Source: Bacteroidota bacterium
GTDB taxonomy: Bacteria > Bacteroidota > Bacteroidia > Chitinophagales > Chitinophagaceae
Assembly (NCBI GenBank): GCA_018267955.1
Contig: JAFDXL010000009.1
Location: 956,717-1,020,716, forward strand
DNA length: 64,000 nt
Direction: 5' to 3'
A program made the translations under genes and the position numbers. The notes beneath the pieces are model-generated. The model was not told where the DNA came from, did no database searches, and saw only the letters and a program-made list of their open reading frames with translations. Below are positions 54,415 through 64,000 of this stretch, in pieces (positions within the stretch are counted from its first letter, which is position 1; every line of letters starts with the position of its first letter).

Positions 54415-54595
54415 TTTGCGTATATTTATTTAGTTTACTTTCTCGTATGGAAGTTTTGATATTAGCGTAATATTCTTAGAGTTAATTGGCCGGAATCTTT
54501 ATAATATTATCTATTTATTAAGCCTTGCTAAGTATATATAGTTCCTACAATATCAAGTCGGAATCTAATAATATAATATATAATAATTATATGTA

Positions 54596-55465
54596 TCAGT
54601 TATTATCTACCCGAAGAAATTCCTTTAGCTTTTCAACTGCAAGCATGTCATGGTTTCCGACAATGACACAACTATTACTATTTTCAAAACTGGTAAATTT
54701 TGCGGCAAATAGGCTACCATTTTTTAGACCATTTTTATCTTCATCTCCAATAAAACATATATATCGTAGTCCATCTTTTAAAATAAACATAAGATGGCCT
54801 TTAGTGTGTTTGCCACTATTGAGATAGTAAAGCCCAGGTAAAAACTCGTTATCATCGTTTTTATCAAAATCAAAATTAGTATTCGCCGGAAGTAACAGAA
54901 TGCAGTGCCTATCAACAGTCAAAGCACGTGGCGCATAACCTTTCCAAAAGCAAAAACTACTTGCGGCATCGTGGTACTCCTTTTGAGACATAACTATCTT
55001 ACTGGTTGGGAAGCAATCTAAATATCCGATATGGTCAAAATGTGCGTGTGTTAAAAGTATATATTTTACAGATCTTTGATCAATACCTTTTTGTCGAAGT
55101 AGAGAGTCGATATCTGTTAAAGCAAACCTATACTTCAATCGTATGAGAGGCCGCATATAGTATGGGAAAAAGGAGCCACTCGAAACATGTTTATTCATAC
55201 CTGCGTCAATAAGAATTGTATCTGTGCTGGTGCAAATAAGCCAGCTATAAACAGGCTCTGGTTGTGCCCATCCATTTACTCGTCTTGTGCTAATGAACCC
55301 GCTACATATGGGTGTGATTTGAAATCGTCCAAAACAAAACGATTGAAGAGAATCAGCATTATCATTAGCATACCTACTAACATGCGCTGTAGTAGATTGT
55401 GCAATGGTTATTGATGCTGGAAAAGAAAATACTATTGCCCAAAAAGTTCGAAATAATATTGTCAA
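54596..55465 (-). CDS. exported metallo-beta-lactamase-fold hydrolase
   Basis: A 289-residue protein with a signal peptide (FWAIVFSFPASITIAQ). The dinuclear zinc motif HAHFDH is at residues 140-145, preceded by TILIDAGMN, and further ligands are in SGKHTKGHLMF, CFIGDED and VIVGNHD. This resembles AHL-lactonase-like members of the fold more than true beta-lactamases. It starts at a TTG one base after the DUF5686 stop, with no ATG nearby, so translational coupling is likely. Substrate unknown. Confidence 0.85.
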   Translation of the reverse strand: MTILFRTFWAIVFSFPASITIAQSTTAHVSRYANDNADSLQSFCFGRFQITPICSGFISTRRVNGWAQPEPVYSWLICTSTDTILIDAGMNKHVSSGSFFPYYMRPLIRLKYRFALTDIDSLLRQKGIDQRSVKYILLTHAHFDHIGYLDCFPTSKIVMSQKEYHDAASSFCFWKGYAPRALTVDRHCILLLPANTNFDFDKNDDNEFLPGLYYLNSGKHTKGHLMFILKDGLRYICFIGDEDKNGLKNGSLFAAKFTSFENSNSCVIVGNHDMLAVEKLKEFLRVDNN

Positions 55466-55466
55466 A

Positions 55467-57965
55467 TTAAAAGCTTAAAGTAACACCCGCAAAAAGACCA
55501 TGACGCATAGCATTAACATTATCAAGGTGCGTTAACCGCCAATAATATTCTATCGAAATGCTATGAAAAATATTTTCGATACCTACCCCAGCTTCAGCAA
55601 ATGGAATATTGCCTGTAAGATAGGTCTGACTATTATTGTTGAACAAAGCGTTCTCGTTAGAAATTCCCCCTAAAAATGAATTAAAGGATAGTCTTTCTCT
55701 CCACTGTAGACGTTGAATAAATGGGATATGGTCAAATAATGCTCCTCCTAAGGAAAATCTTGTACGAAGGCTTATATATCTGTCTGAAATAAACTCATAA
55801 GGAGTCATAGTGTTAAACCCATATTTAGTGCTAACATAGTATTGATTGCCGTTAGGCACATTTAGTAGTATGTAAGGAAGTACTCCGAATGTCCTTCCCG
55901 CGGACAAATGATAGTATAGGGTTGCTTTGGGTGGCAATTTTAAGTTCTGTGAAATTGAAACATTGATTTTGTGATACACAAATTCAGCCTTCATCAGCTC
56001 AAAGCCATAGGTATAACTTACTGTGTATATTGGGTGTGTGTTATATAGCTTAATCCGATCATAATTCAACATTTTGTATTCTTGCCCAGGAGAGTACACC
56101 AATGTTTCATTAAACTCGGTAACTGGTAAAGTATGAGTAAACCCATTTTGGTGCACATCATCGTTGTCAATATTGCGATATTGAAAGTTGAATACAGGGT
56201 CAAATATTTTGTAGCTAATAGTTGTTTGGCTTGTTAAACCATAGATTAAATCCTTCTCTTTCTGTACACGGAACTCATTAATATAAGACCTGTAAGAAGG
56301 AATATTTTTGGTTAATATCGAACTGATTATATTATCATTGTCCAATTCATCGTCATAATCAATAATTAGATCGTAGTCGCTACGTAAGTAGAAAGACAGC
56401 TTTGACCAATTTGTACTTTTCCCAATGTACTTTAATCCCAAACCTCCTTTAAATCTGCGATCTCTGGTTCCATAAGCAGCATATCCATTAAGATTCCAAT
56501 GTTCGTTAATACCCGGCATCGACCAGAACCCTACTCTCGATCGAAATCCTTCGATTGGATTAATGCTGAGAAAAGACGAATAAGGGCCAATACGCAGTTT
56601 ATTGTCAAAATCCCAGAACCCGGTACCTAAGAAAGCGGCAAGCTTAGTTGTTAGTTTAAACCGGGGATTTTTGTTGAGTGTGTCTGCCATATCATAGATG
56701 GCCTTTTCATGTTGTGATAAAGTATCAGATCTTAGTGTGCTCCAATAAATTTCATCTTTTCTCTGTATATCCCAAGCTTGTTCACGAATGGTCGCTCCAG
56801 AAAAAGACTTAAGAGTATCATCCCCAAAAGAAAATCTATCAAAGGTTTTTTTGGTAGTCAACGTTACGTTAACGAAGCGTTTATTTGTTGAAACAGGAAT
56901 GCCAATTAAATCAAGACCGGATTGAAACGCGATGACAGACGATGAGTGTATAGGGACAAATCGAAACGTATTCTTAAGAGGAGCAAAATCCTGGGCTAAA
57001 TTAATATTATGAACAAAATTAAGATTGGCATCTTTTGATAATTGCATATTAAATCCAATTACAGCAAATGTGCTATCCATTATTTTCAAATATCCTCTAA
57101 AAGCATTCTCATGACCTTTGGGCACAAATTGCACCGTATATATCTTTTTTTCATTTTCGATCACACTATCGGCAATGTAGAATTTATAAAAGTCGCTCCC
57201 TCTATCCGCAACCGGGCTTGCAAAAGTCTTATAAAAGAGTGCAATCCAGTTGTCATAAATATTAATTTCAAAACGAAAATTTTCAAGTTTTCTGAATACC
57301 TTGTCTGTTTCGATACCTAAATTCTTTTGTGCAACAATATTTTCTTCGTCGCTTTTTAGGATTGGATTATGGTACTGTTCTAAAACCGTTTCTACGAAGT
57401 AAATCGGCAATTCCGTTCTAGTAGCAGTATCTTGGTTCTTCCCAATGTTCAATTTCGCAACCATTGCATTTGTAAATTGGAATCTATTTAAATGCGCTGT
57501 CCTAATATTATTTACATCAAGTTCTATCCTTTTGTAAGTTCTATACCTATATGAAGTCGCTTTACTAATATTATTTTGAGGCTTATGCGCTACTACTTTT
57601 TGCATTAATCTAGCTCCGGGGTCCTTATCCGCAACAATTAGAAATTCCCGCAATTGGTTTGGCAAAGCCCTCAACGAAATTCTCAGGTCGCGGGCATGTA
57701 ATGTATCAACCAGCAGATGCAGAGGTGAATATCCTACTGCACTGATAAAAAGACTATCTCCCCATTGCAATACTTCCAGATTAAATTTACCTAGCGTGTC
57801 TGTACTTGTACCTATATTACCTCCATGTAAATAAACAGTTGCAAATTCAATAGGAGCATTCGTAGTGTAATCGGTTACTTTACCTGAGATTTTAGATATT
57901 TGGCAAAAACAAACTTCCGGAATAAAAACTAATAGAAGGACTGCCAATAAGCAGTTGCCCTTCAT
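55467..57965 (-). CDS. DUF5686 outer membrane protein with N-terminal carboxypeptidase-regulatory domain
   Basis: About 832 residues from the ATG at 57965; an ATG six codons upstream at 57983 is also possible, but the chosen one gives a clean signal peptide (LLAVLLLVFIPEVCFCQ). Then comes a carboxypeptidase-regulatory-like domain (ISGKVTDYTTNAPIEFATVY), followed by the long DUF5686 beta-rich region with a C-terminal barrel ending in GLFAGVTLSF. DUF5686 proteins are Bacteroidota outer membrane proteins of unknown role, sometimes TonB-linked. It is coupled to the MBL gene and 81 bp downstream of the RND permease. Confidence 0.85.
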   Translation of the reverse strand: MKGNCLLAVLLLVFIPEVCFCQISKISGKVTDYTTNAPIEFATVYLHGGNIGTSTDTLGKFNLEVLQWGDSLFISAVGYSPLHLLVDTLHARDLRISLRALPNQLREFLIVADKDPGARLMQKVVAHKPQNNISKATSYRYRTYKRIELDVNNIRTAHLNRFQFTNAMVAKLNIGKNQDTATRTELPIYFVETVLEQYHNPILKSDEENIVAQKNLGIETDKVFRKLENFRFEINIYDNWIALFYKTFASPVADRGSDFYKFYIADSVIENEKKIYTVQFVPKGHENAFRGYLKIMDSTFAVIGFNMQLSKDANLNFVHNINLAQDFAPLKNTFRFVPIHSSSVIAFQSGLDLIGIPVSTNKRFVNVTLTTKKTFDRFSFGDDTLKSFSGATIREQAWDIQRKDEIYWSTLRSDTLSQHEKAIYDMADTLNKNPRFKLTTKLAAFLGTGFWDFDNKLRIGPYSSFLSINPIEGFRSRVGFWSMPGINEHWNLNGYAAYGTRDRRFKGGLGLKYIGKSTNWSKLSFYLRSDYDLIIDYDDELDNDNIISSILTKNIPSYRSYINEFRVQKEKDLIYGLTSQTTISYKIFDPVFNFQYRNIDNDDVHQNGFTHTLPVTEFNETLVYSPGQEYKMLNYDRIKLYNTHPIYTVSYTYGFELMKAEFVYHKINVSISQNLKLPPKATLYYHLSAGRTFGVLPYILLNVPNGNQYYVSTKYGFNTMTPYEFISDRYISLRTRFSLGGALFDHIPFIQRLQWRERLSFNSFLGGISNENALFNNNSQTYLTGNIPFAEAGVGIENIFHSISIEYYWRLTHLDNVNAMRHGLFAGVTLSF

Positions 57966-58064
57966 TATTACTGAACTATACATCGCAACCCGATTATATC
58001 TGATACCAACTACATCAGAAATACAAGTTCGACAGGCATTCTGAATAAATTCTGTACAAGATTA

Positions 58065-61000
58065 TTAATTTGTGGTATCAGTATCAGCTTTTTTATGATT
58101 TTTAAATAGCAACATCAAAAATGTTGGCAATACGACAAGCAGTAAGATTAAAGCTGAAAGGAAACCACCAATGACAGCAATGGCCAGGGGTTGATGTAAT
58201 TGAGCTCCGGTTCCTATCCCCAATGCCAAAGGCATAAGCGCGATGATTGCTCCCAATGCGGTCATTAACTTTGGCCTAAGTCTCGCAGATATCGAAAATA
58301 TAACCGCATCTTTTACAGAATTTGAGCTGAGCGCATCTCTAAATTGTAGGAAAGTGAATATCGCATTTTCCCCAATGATACCGATAATCATTATGAGACC
58401 TGTATAACTACCGACATTCAGCGGTGTATTAGTCAAAAAAAGCGCTACATAGCTTCCTGAAATACCGAGTATTGCTACTAATACAATCAATGCTGCAACA
58501 GCAATATTCCTGAATAAAAATAAAATGACAGAAAACACCAATAAAGCAGAAGCAATGAGAATTAATAATAGTTCATGGAATGACTGCTGCTGTTGTGCAT
58601 AAGAGCCACCATAAACAATGTGGTAACCTTGTGGCAATTGAACAGAACGATCGACACCACGTTTGATTTCCTGAACTGCACTACCCAGATCGCGATTATC
58701 TAGTCTCGCAGCAACAACTCCCATGGATTGCAAATTTTCTCGCTGAATCTCAGATTCTCCGGTCGTAATATTAATAGCTGCCAATTCGTCCGCAGGTTTT
58801 AGTTGGCCGTTGGGCAAAAAGATGGGTAACTTTTTTATAGAATTAATATCCAATTGCCGTGAATTCGGATAAATCAGTCTAATATTAGTAAGTTGTTCTT
58901 TTTCGAGAACATTACCTGAAATTGTTCCTTGAAGCGCCATTTGTATCTGGCTTTGAAAATTAGCGGGGGTAATACCATATTGGGCTAGCCTAGCATATTC
59001 AGGCAATACACTAATGGACGGTCCGGCTATAACTACTCCATCAAATACATCTGCAACACCATTAACCTTAGAAGAAATATCTGCAACTTGGGTAGATAAT
59101 TCTCTTAATTTTTGTTGGTCATCCCCAAATATCTTTATCTCAATCGGTTGAACAGAGGTCATCAGGTCCCCTAACATATCGCCAATTACCTGCCCAAAAT
59201 CTACCCTTAAAGCTGGTTGCGTAAACTCTATTTGTTTCCTTATATCAGCAATTACATCGTCAGTAGAACGCTTCCTTTGCTTTTTCAATTGTATTAAATA
59301 GTCTCCTCGGTTTGGTTCTGTAATAAAAAAGCCCATTTGGGTTCCTGTCCGACGTGAATAAGCTTCTACCTCTGGTACTTTTACTATTATTTTTTCAACT
59401 TCCCTTAACATCCGGTCTGTTTCTTCCAATGAAGTGCCTGAAGGAGAATTATAGTCCAATACAATGCTCCCCTCATCCATTTCAGGTAAAAAACCAGTTT
59501 GAAGATGTGGTAGTATTAATATGATGCTAGCAATAAAAACCATAACAATCATAAAACTTATAGCGGGACGTGCTATTAGAAACGAGACCCAATTTTGGCT
59601 CTTGACAGAATGTGAATGCTCGCTATTAAATTTTGTAGATTTTCTATTAATAAGTAGATAAATAACCGGTAACCCTATCCATGTAACAAAAAAAGAGCAT
59701 ACCAATGTTATCAGCATTGTATTTGTCAATACATTAAAATAGGCCCCGGCAACTCCTGTCATCATTACAAATGGAAAGAAAATAACGATAGTACTAATAG
59801 ATGACCCGATCATCGCAGGTAATAAGTATTTTATTGCCTTCTGCACAAGTTTATTCGATGGTTCGTCCGGATTTTCTTCATGGGTACGATGGATTTGTTC
59901 CATTACTACAATAGCATCATCGATGATAAGTCCTATTGCTGCTGCCAAAGCACCAAGCGTCATTATATTTAGGGAGTACCCAACAAGGTATAGTATAATA
60001 AGAGTGAGGCATATTGTAACAGGAATTGTGAGAAGAATTGTGAGACTTGCCTTTGCTGATCGAAGAAAAATAATCGCAACAACAATGGCCAGTGCTAGTC
60101 CAACCCACAAACTATCTGTGACACTATTTACAGAGGCTTTCACAAAGTCTGATTGATCATAATAGGACTTTATACTAACTCCCTGTGGCAGTAATTGCTT
60201 TAATTGGGCAACCTTGGACTTTATATCGTCCGATACGGCGAGCAAATTAGAGTTAGGCTGTTTGATGACTGCTACTAATACAGCATCTTTCCCGTTCGCA
60301 TTTATACGTGTATATTCTGTTGCGTCATGAACCCCTACTACACCAATATCGCTCAATAGAACGGCTCGCTTACCGTCATTACGGACAACTAAATTTTTTA
60401 TTTCTTCCAGATTGCGAACAGTAGCATCTGTAATACTTAAGTAGAGATATCTATAGTCAGAAAGGTATCCGTTTGATTTTACAAACCCTGTTTGATTAAG
60501 CGTGTAAGTCAGCATATCAGGCGTTATACCTAAAGCCGACATTTTCTGTTGATTTAACGTAATCCAGTATTCTTTTTGTCTCCCTCCGATAATTCTAATT
60601 TCTGCAACTCCTGCTACCTGAGACAAAAATGGCTTAATGGTGTAAGTAGCAAGCATTTTCATTTCAATAGCAGACAAAGACTTACTTTCAAGAGTAAAAC
60701 CCATTATTGGGAGAATCGAAGGATTCATCTTTTCAACAGTTACTTGGGTTTCAGGGGGTAGCGAACCTTTGATTTCATTAATCCTGGATTCAATTCGTTG
60801 TTGAGTGATGTTAATATCAGAATTCCAGTTCATGAAAGCGGATATTTCGCAACTTCCTCTACTGGTAGTACTTCTCAACGTTTGAAGGTCGGGGACTTGC
60901 TTAATTGCATTTTCAATCGGCTTGGTCACGGTGACCATCATTTTATCGACGGGCTGCAATCCGGCATCCGCTATTATCTTGATTTTCGGAAAAGTAATTT

Positions 61001-61109
61001 CAGGAAACAAGGAGGTTTGAAACTTTGTATACGCGAGCGTGCCTGCTAACAGTATAAATGCGAGCAATACTCCGATTGGACTCTTATAATTAACAAAGAA
61101 ATTCTTCAT
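58065..61109 (-). CDS. RND efflux permease (AcrB/CusA superfamily)
   Basis: A 1014-residue inner membrane pump with the standard duplicated layout of twelve helices and two large periplasmic loops. The proton-relay pair Asp397-Asp398 is in GLIIDDAIVVMEQ, and a second-half counterpart GIIGENAIFTFLQFRD follows. Loop motifs such as FLPEMDEGSIVLDYNSPSG and TQMGFFITEPNRGDYLIQLK resemble the heavy-metal efflux branch, but the DD motif is also that of hydrophobic-drug pumps, so the substrate is open. It follows the adaptor by 7 bp. Confidence 0.92.
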   Translation of the reverse strand: MKNFFVNYKSPIGVLLAFILLAGTLAYTKFQTSLFPEITFPKIKIIADAGLQPVDKMMVTVTKPIENAIKQVPDLQTLRSTTSRGSCEISAFMNWNSDINITQQRIESRINEIKGSLPPETQVTVEKMNPSILPIMGFTLESKSLSAIEMKMLATYTIKPFLSQVAGVAEIRIIGGRQKEYWITLNQQKMSALGITPDMLTYTLNQTGFVKSNGYLSDYRYLYLSITDATVRNLEEIKNLVVRNDGKRAVLLSDIGVVGVHDATEYTRINANGKDAVLVAVIKQPNSNLLAVSDDIKSKVAQLKQLLPQGVSIKSYYDQSDFVKASVNSVTDSLWVGLALAIVVAIIFLRSAKASLTILLTIPVTICLTLIILYLVGYSLNIMTLGALAAAIGLIIDDAIVVMEQIHRTHEENPDEPSNKLVQKAIKYLLPAMIGSSISTIVIFFPFVMMTGVAGAYFNVLTNTMLITLVCSFFVTWIGLPVIYLLINRKSTKFNSEHSHSVKSQNWVSFLIARPAISFMIVMVFIASIILILPHLQTGFLPEMDEGSIVLDYNSPSGTSLEETDRMLREVEKIIVKVPEVEAYSRRTGTQMGFFITEPNRGDYLIQLKKQRKRSTDDVIADIRKQIEFTQPALRVDFGQVIGDMLGDLMTSVQPIEIKIFGDDQQKLRELSTQVADISSKVNGVADVFDGVVIAGPSISVLPEYARLAQYGITPANFQSQIQMALQGTISGNVLEKEQLTNIRLIYPNSRQLDINSIKKLPIFLPNGQLKPADELAAINITTGESEIQRENLQSMGVVAARLDNRDLGSAVQEIKRGVDRSVQLPQGYHIVYGGSYAQQQQSFHELLLILIASALLVFSVILFLFRNIAVAALIVLVAILGISGSYVALFLTNTPLNVGSYTGLIMIIGIIGENAIFTFLQFRDALSSNSVKDAVIFSISARLRPKLMTALGAIIALMPLALGIGTGAQLHQPLAIAVIGGFLSALILLLVVLPTFLMLLFKNHKKADTDTTN

Positions 61110-61116
61110 GAAGTTG

Positions 61117-62043
61117 CTATTTATTCATCACTTTTACCTTAGCAGAATCGGGCAACCCGAAATTACCACTTACGAGAACTATGTCTGACGGTCTTATGGT
61201 GGGTGACTGCACTTCAACGCGATCAGATGTTTCCAGTTGCTTTTTAATAGATACTTTAACAGCAGTATTGCTATCAACGAGTTTCATAATCCAGAAGTTG
61301 GTTTGCGTATCATCTGAAAGCACGGCACTCTTAGGGACAGATGTGGCATCTCTTTGCTCATCTCTCAATATTTCCACGCTTGCAACTAGGTTCTCCGGTA
61401 TAGTTTTGTGATTATCCGTCCGTATTACAAAAGTTTGCGCCTGTGATTGAGAGTCTACCGTTGGGAATGCAGATGCAATAAAACCATTTACAATAGTTTG
61501 ATCCGGCAACTTAATAGAAACAGATTTACCTAAATTAACATATTGATGCAATTCGTAAGGAACATTCAGTAAAAATGCAAAACTGTTTGTATCTGTTATT
61601 GTCGCTAATTGCTCGCCATCTTGAACATAATCACCCAATTGGTGATTAATTTGCGATACATATCCTCCTTTTGTAGCATTAATATCATTAATGCCTGTAA
61701 ATTTAAATGTGGGATCAAGCTTATTAATTGTATTACCTATGCTTTGTGCTTCTTTAGTTTTTATCCTGAACAGCAGCGTTCCTTTCCCTACATAATCACC
61801 CATATGAATATTTACAGACTGAACATATCCTGCAGCATTGGCTTTTACGATATTCTTCTGTAAAAAAACAGCTGTTGCATTTAAATGGATATAAGTTGCC
61901 ATGGTTATCTGTTTCACTGTATCTACAGTAACTGGTGTCTCAGTAGTAGTAGAATCCTTATCCCCTGTATCTTGGTTGTTATTACACGAGATAAGGCAGA
62001 GACTAAGGAGCAAAAACAAGTGATATCTGTTCAAAAGAATCAT
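61117..62043 (-). CDS. RND efflux periplasmic adaptor subunit (lipoprotein)
   Basis: A 308-residue membrane fusion protein. The lipobox LCLISC (Cys20) anchors it in the inner membrane. The lipoyl/barrel-sandwich halves are readable as ANAAGYVQSVNIHMGDYVGKG and TKGGYVSQINHQLGDYVQDG. Between them is only a short linker, so the alpha-hairpin of larger adaptors is absent or reduced. A beta-barrel and a membrane-proximal domain follow. It is 7 bp from both neighbours in the operon TolC-adaptor-permease. Confidence 0.9.
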   Translation of the reverse strand: MILLNRYHLFLLLSLCLISCNNNQDTGDKDSTTTETPVTVDTVKQITMATYIHLNATAVFLQKNIVKANAAGYVQSVNIHMGDYVGKGTLLFRIKTKEAQSIGNTINKLDPTFKFTGINDINATKGGYVSQINHQLGDYVQDGEQLATITDTNSFAFLLNVPYELHQYVNLGKSVSIKLPDQTIVNGFIASAFPTVDSQSQAQTFVIRTDNHKTIPENLVASVEILRDEQRDATSVPKSAVLSDDTQTNFWIMKLVDSNTAVKVSIKKQLETSDRVEVQSPTIRPSDIVLVSGNFGLPDSAKVKVMNK

Positions 62044-62050
62044 AACGATA

Positions 62051-63292
62051 TTATCTATTCCAATAGTTAATTTGGTTGATTATCTGCAGTCTGTTAATAT
62101 TGTTTTGAGTCAATAGATTCTTCGCCGTCAGATAGTTATTAATTGCTATGACTACATCTGATATTTTAGCGTCACCAGTTGTCATAAATCTGCGATTGAC
62201 TTGTATTAACGTTTCTGCGTACTTTATTTGTGCATCAATGTCTTTGATCAACGCTTCAGTGCTAACAAGCTGTTGTCTTAGCATTGTAATCTGTTGATTA
62301 TACTGTGCATTGAAGAAGTCCCGATAGTTAATAACGGATTCCTTTTTAAGTGTAATTTTTCTTATTTGGAGTTTACGCTGATTACCATCGTATATAGGCA
62401 GGTTTAAATTTAGGCCGACCCCTGCGCCAATATTTTTTTCTGCCTGGTACATCAATGAAGAGTTATAGCCTCCGTTGGCGTAAATTGTAACCCTTGGACG
62501 ATAATTATATTTTAGAAGAGATAAATTATTTACGAGCGACAGACTGTCAAGTATATATTTTCGATAGAAAATAGAGTTTATTGCATCTCCGTTTACAGCC
62601 AACTGAATGGCGGGGTACTCTAAAGCGCTGACAGTAGTATCAAAGATCCCGCATAGATAATTCAGTGTAGAAAGGTCTGTTCGATATTGTATTTGAAGTT
62701 GTTTAATTTGCAGTTCCTGTTGTTGTAATGTGACCAAAAAGGTTAAATAATCAGCTTGTCTGTAGACATTGGATTGAGTAAGTTTCCTTAGCACACTATC
62801 CTCGCTTGTTAACAGTTCATGCACTTGGTTATAAAATAGCAGGTTTTGCTCATCCCCGTAGGTGACAATATATTGGGAAGTAATTGTTCGTTTAAGATCC
62901 CCCTCAGATATCTTTTTTTCATTGCTGAGTGAATCCTTCGTTAATCTGATTCCGTAAAATTGAGTTTGTAAATATTTCTTGCTTGCAAGATTCTGATTAA
63001 CATTTAACATCGCACTGTAACCTCCTCCATTTGTTACAGTAGGATCGTAACCGAAACCATTTATCACAGGCGCATAGAAATTGTTACTTGTAAAAGACAC
63101 TTGAGGTTTATAGTTAGCTCTTACAAGCGCACTATCGATTCCATTTGAGATTAATTGATTAGAGAAATCTCTTAAAAGAGGGCTATTTTTAAGCCCTTGA
63201 TTAAGAAAATAATCAAGCTGGCGTACTTGTGCTACCGTTCGACCTATAAATAAAGTCCATAAAGCTATTGATGTGAAAAGAACTCCTTTCAT
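62051..63292 (-). CDS. TolC family outer membrane efflux protein
   Basis: A 413-residue exported protein with signal peptide (SIALWTLFIGRTVAQ) and long heptad-rich helices, for example NAQYNQQITMLRQQLVSTEA and IQVNRRFMTTGDAKISDVVIA, the usual TolC repeats. It forms the outer membrane duct of the RND pump encoded downstream. It lies 43 bp after the sensor kinase gene, so the two-component genes and the pump are probably one transcript. Confidence 0.9.
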   Translation of the reverse strand: MKGVLFTSIALWTLFIGRTVAQVRQLDYFLNQGLKNSPLLRDFSNQLISNGIDSALVRANYKPQVSFTSNNFYAPVINGFGYDPTVTNGGGYSAMLNVNQNLASKKYLQTQFYGIRLTKDSLSNEKKISEGDLKRTITSQYIVTYGDEQNLLFYNQVHELLTSEDSVLRKLTQSNVYRQADYLTFLVTLQQQELQIKQLQIQYRTDLSTLNYLCGIFDTTVSALEYPAIQLAVNGDAINSIFYRKYILDSLSLVNNLSLLKYNYRPRVTIYANGGYNSSLMYQAEKNIGAGVGLNLNLPIYDGNQRKLQIRKITLKKESVINYRDFFNAQYNQQITMLRQQLVSTEALIKDIDAQIKYAETLIQVNRRFMTTGDAKISDVVIAINNYLTAKNLLTQNNINRLQIINQINYWNR

Positions 63293-63335
63293 GTATATGC
63301 AAAGTAAAGAGGTAAAACTGTAGAAATTCAGAATG

Positions 63336-64000
63336 TCAGAATGCTATCCAAAAGAAGTGCATACCTTTAATATAGGTATATGTAATTGTAAAACCTGCGG
63401 CCTCACATATGCGCTTTACGATAGCCAAGCCCAAACCGTTGCCCTCTTCTTTTGCCTCGGGAGACCTGAAAAATCTCTGAAACACACGCTCATTCGTCAT
63501 TGCATTGAGATAAGAAGTATTGCTGACAACAAGTTCGTTCTCATTTAACTGGATATTAATAAATCCCCCTTTTACATTATATCTAATAGCATTATTGAGT
63601 AAATTCCCTACTAATATATCAGCTAAATAGACGTGGAAATTTACTGCAACAGGTTGAATTTGCTTTTCTATGGAAATCTCTTTCGCATTGATAAGGTCTT
63701 CCAGTTCACTCAATTTATGATTGATTATCTTATCAATTCTAACCTTTTCAGTAAAGGTAAACTGTTCATTTTCAATTTTATTCAGTAATAATAATGATTG
63801 ATGTAATTTAGTCAGTTTTCTAACAGCTTGTAGTACGCTCGTGATTTGAACTGTGTGATTTCTAAATACAGTTTCATCCTGAAGTAAAAGCTCTAACCTT
63901 GCTCGAATTACAGCCAAAGGCGTCTGCATTTCATGAGCTGCATAAGCTGTAAACTGATTTAATGATTCAAAATCGGCTTGCACACGCTGTAACGCGCCTC
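63336..64000 (-). CDS. sensor histidine kinase, C-terminal part (5' end outside window)
   Basis: The frame is open to the right edge (GALQRVQADFESLNQ), so the gene begins beyond the window. Visible are the HisKA helix with AAHEMQTPLAVIRARLELLL, where the His is the phospho-site, an N-box in GNLLNNAIRYN and the G-box EGNGLGLAIVKRICEAAG. The F-box is in RVFQRFFRSPEA. The missing N-terminal half should carry the membrane helices. It stands upstream of the efflux triad and likely regulates it together with a response regulator outside the window. Confidence 0.9.
   Translation of the reverse strand, partial: GALQRVQADFESLNQFTAYAAHEMQTPLAVIRARLELLLQDETVFRNHTVQITSVLQAVRKLTKLHQSLLLLNKIENEQFTFTEKVRIDKIINHKLSELEDLINAKEISIEKQIQPVAVNFHVYLADILVGNLLNNAIRYNVKGGFINIQLNENELVVSNTSYLNAMTNERVFQRFFRSPEAKEEGNGLGLAIVKRICEAAGFTITYTYIKGMHFFWIAF

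Overview
The window reads as a chromosome segment of a Bacteroidota species, probably of the Chitinophagaceae or a near relative. The evidence is a type IX secretion C-terminal sorting domain, TonB-dependent receptors with Bacteroidota-type barrels, DUF5686, HYC_CC_PP and RteC-like families, -7 boxes of the TAnnTTTG type, and few Shine-Dalgarno sites. The genus cannot be fixed from the sequence alone.

Layout. 1-17,340 is an ordinary core region: a membrane protein, OsmC, a Rossmann protein, a DUF885 lipoprotein peptidase, a cupin-8/JmjC-like protein, a metal-linked operon on the minus strand (HYC_CC_PP, an exported HMA protein and a TonB receptor), a thioesterase, an SGNH hydrolase, an aldehyde dehydrogenase, a phosphohexomutase, a large repetitive T9SS cargo protein and MsrA. 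At 17,413 lies tRNA-Ser(UGA), followed by a tyrosine recombinase and an accessory island to about 36.2 kb. The island has one long minus-strand defence operon: an XRE controller, HsdR, HsdM, HsdS, an ImmA/IrrE peptidase, then a Septu-like ATPase with a very long N-terminal extension and an HNH partner. Next to it is a separate protein with a PD-(D/E)XK nuclease signature, and then small element genes (RteC-like, zinc ribbon, HTH_17). No mobilisation genes and no clear right attachment site were found, so the island looks decayed or composite.

36.1-49.0 kb is a potassium cluster: an NtrC-type sigma-54 activator, a 33-aa membrane peptide, KdpF, KdpA, KdpB, KdpC, a 45-aa membrane peptide, a beta-barrel porin, Kup, a KdpD sensor half without a kinase, and a separate HAMP-PAS histidine kinase. 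The KdpD/KdpE pair of Enterobacteria is replaced here by three proteins. Two palindromes of the form TCTCA-N3-TGAGA, one before the activator and one before kdpF, are candidate activator sites.

49.2-51.0 kb holds three broken genes in a row: a TPR-LuxR regulator with an internal deletion, a LytTR protein with a frameshift, and a Minpp1-like histidine phosphatase with a nonsense codon. 51.2-64.0 kb is a second accessory-looking block: a TonB receptor, a PAP2 phosphatase, a metallo-beta-lactamase-fold protein and DUF5686, and an RND efflux triad (TolC, adaptor, permease) preceded by a sensor kinase that runs off the window end.
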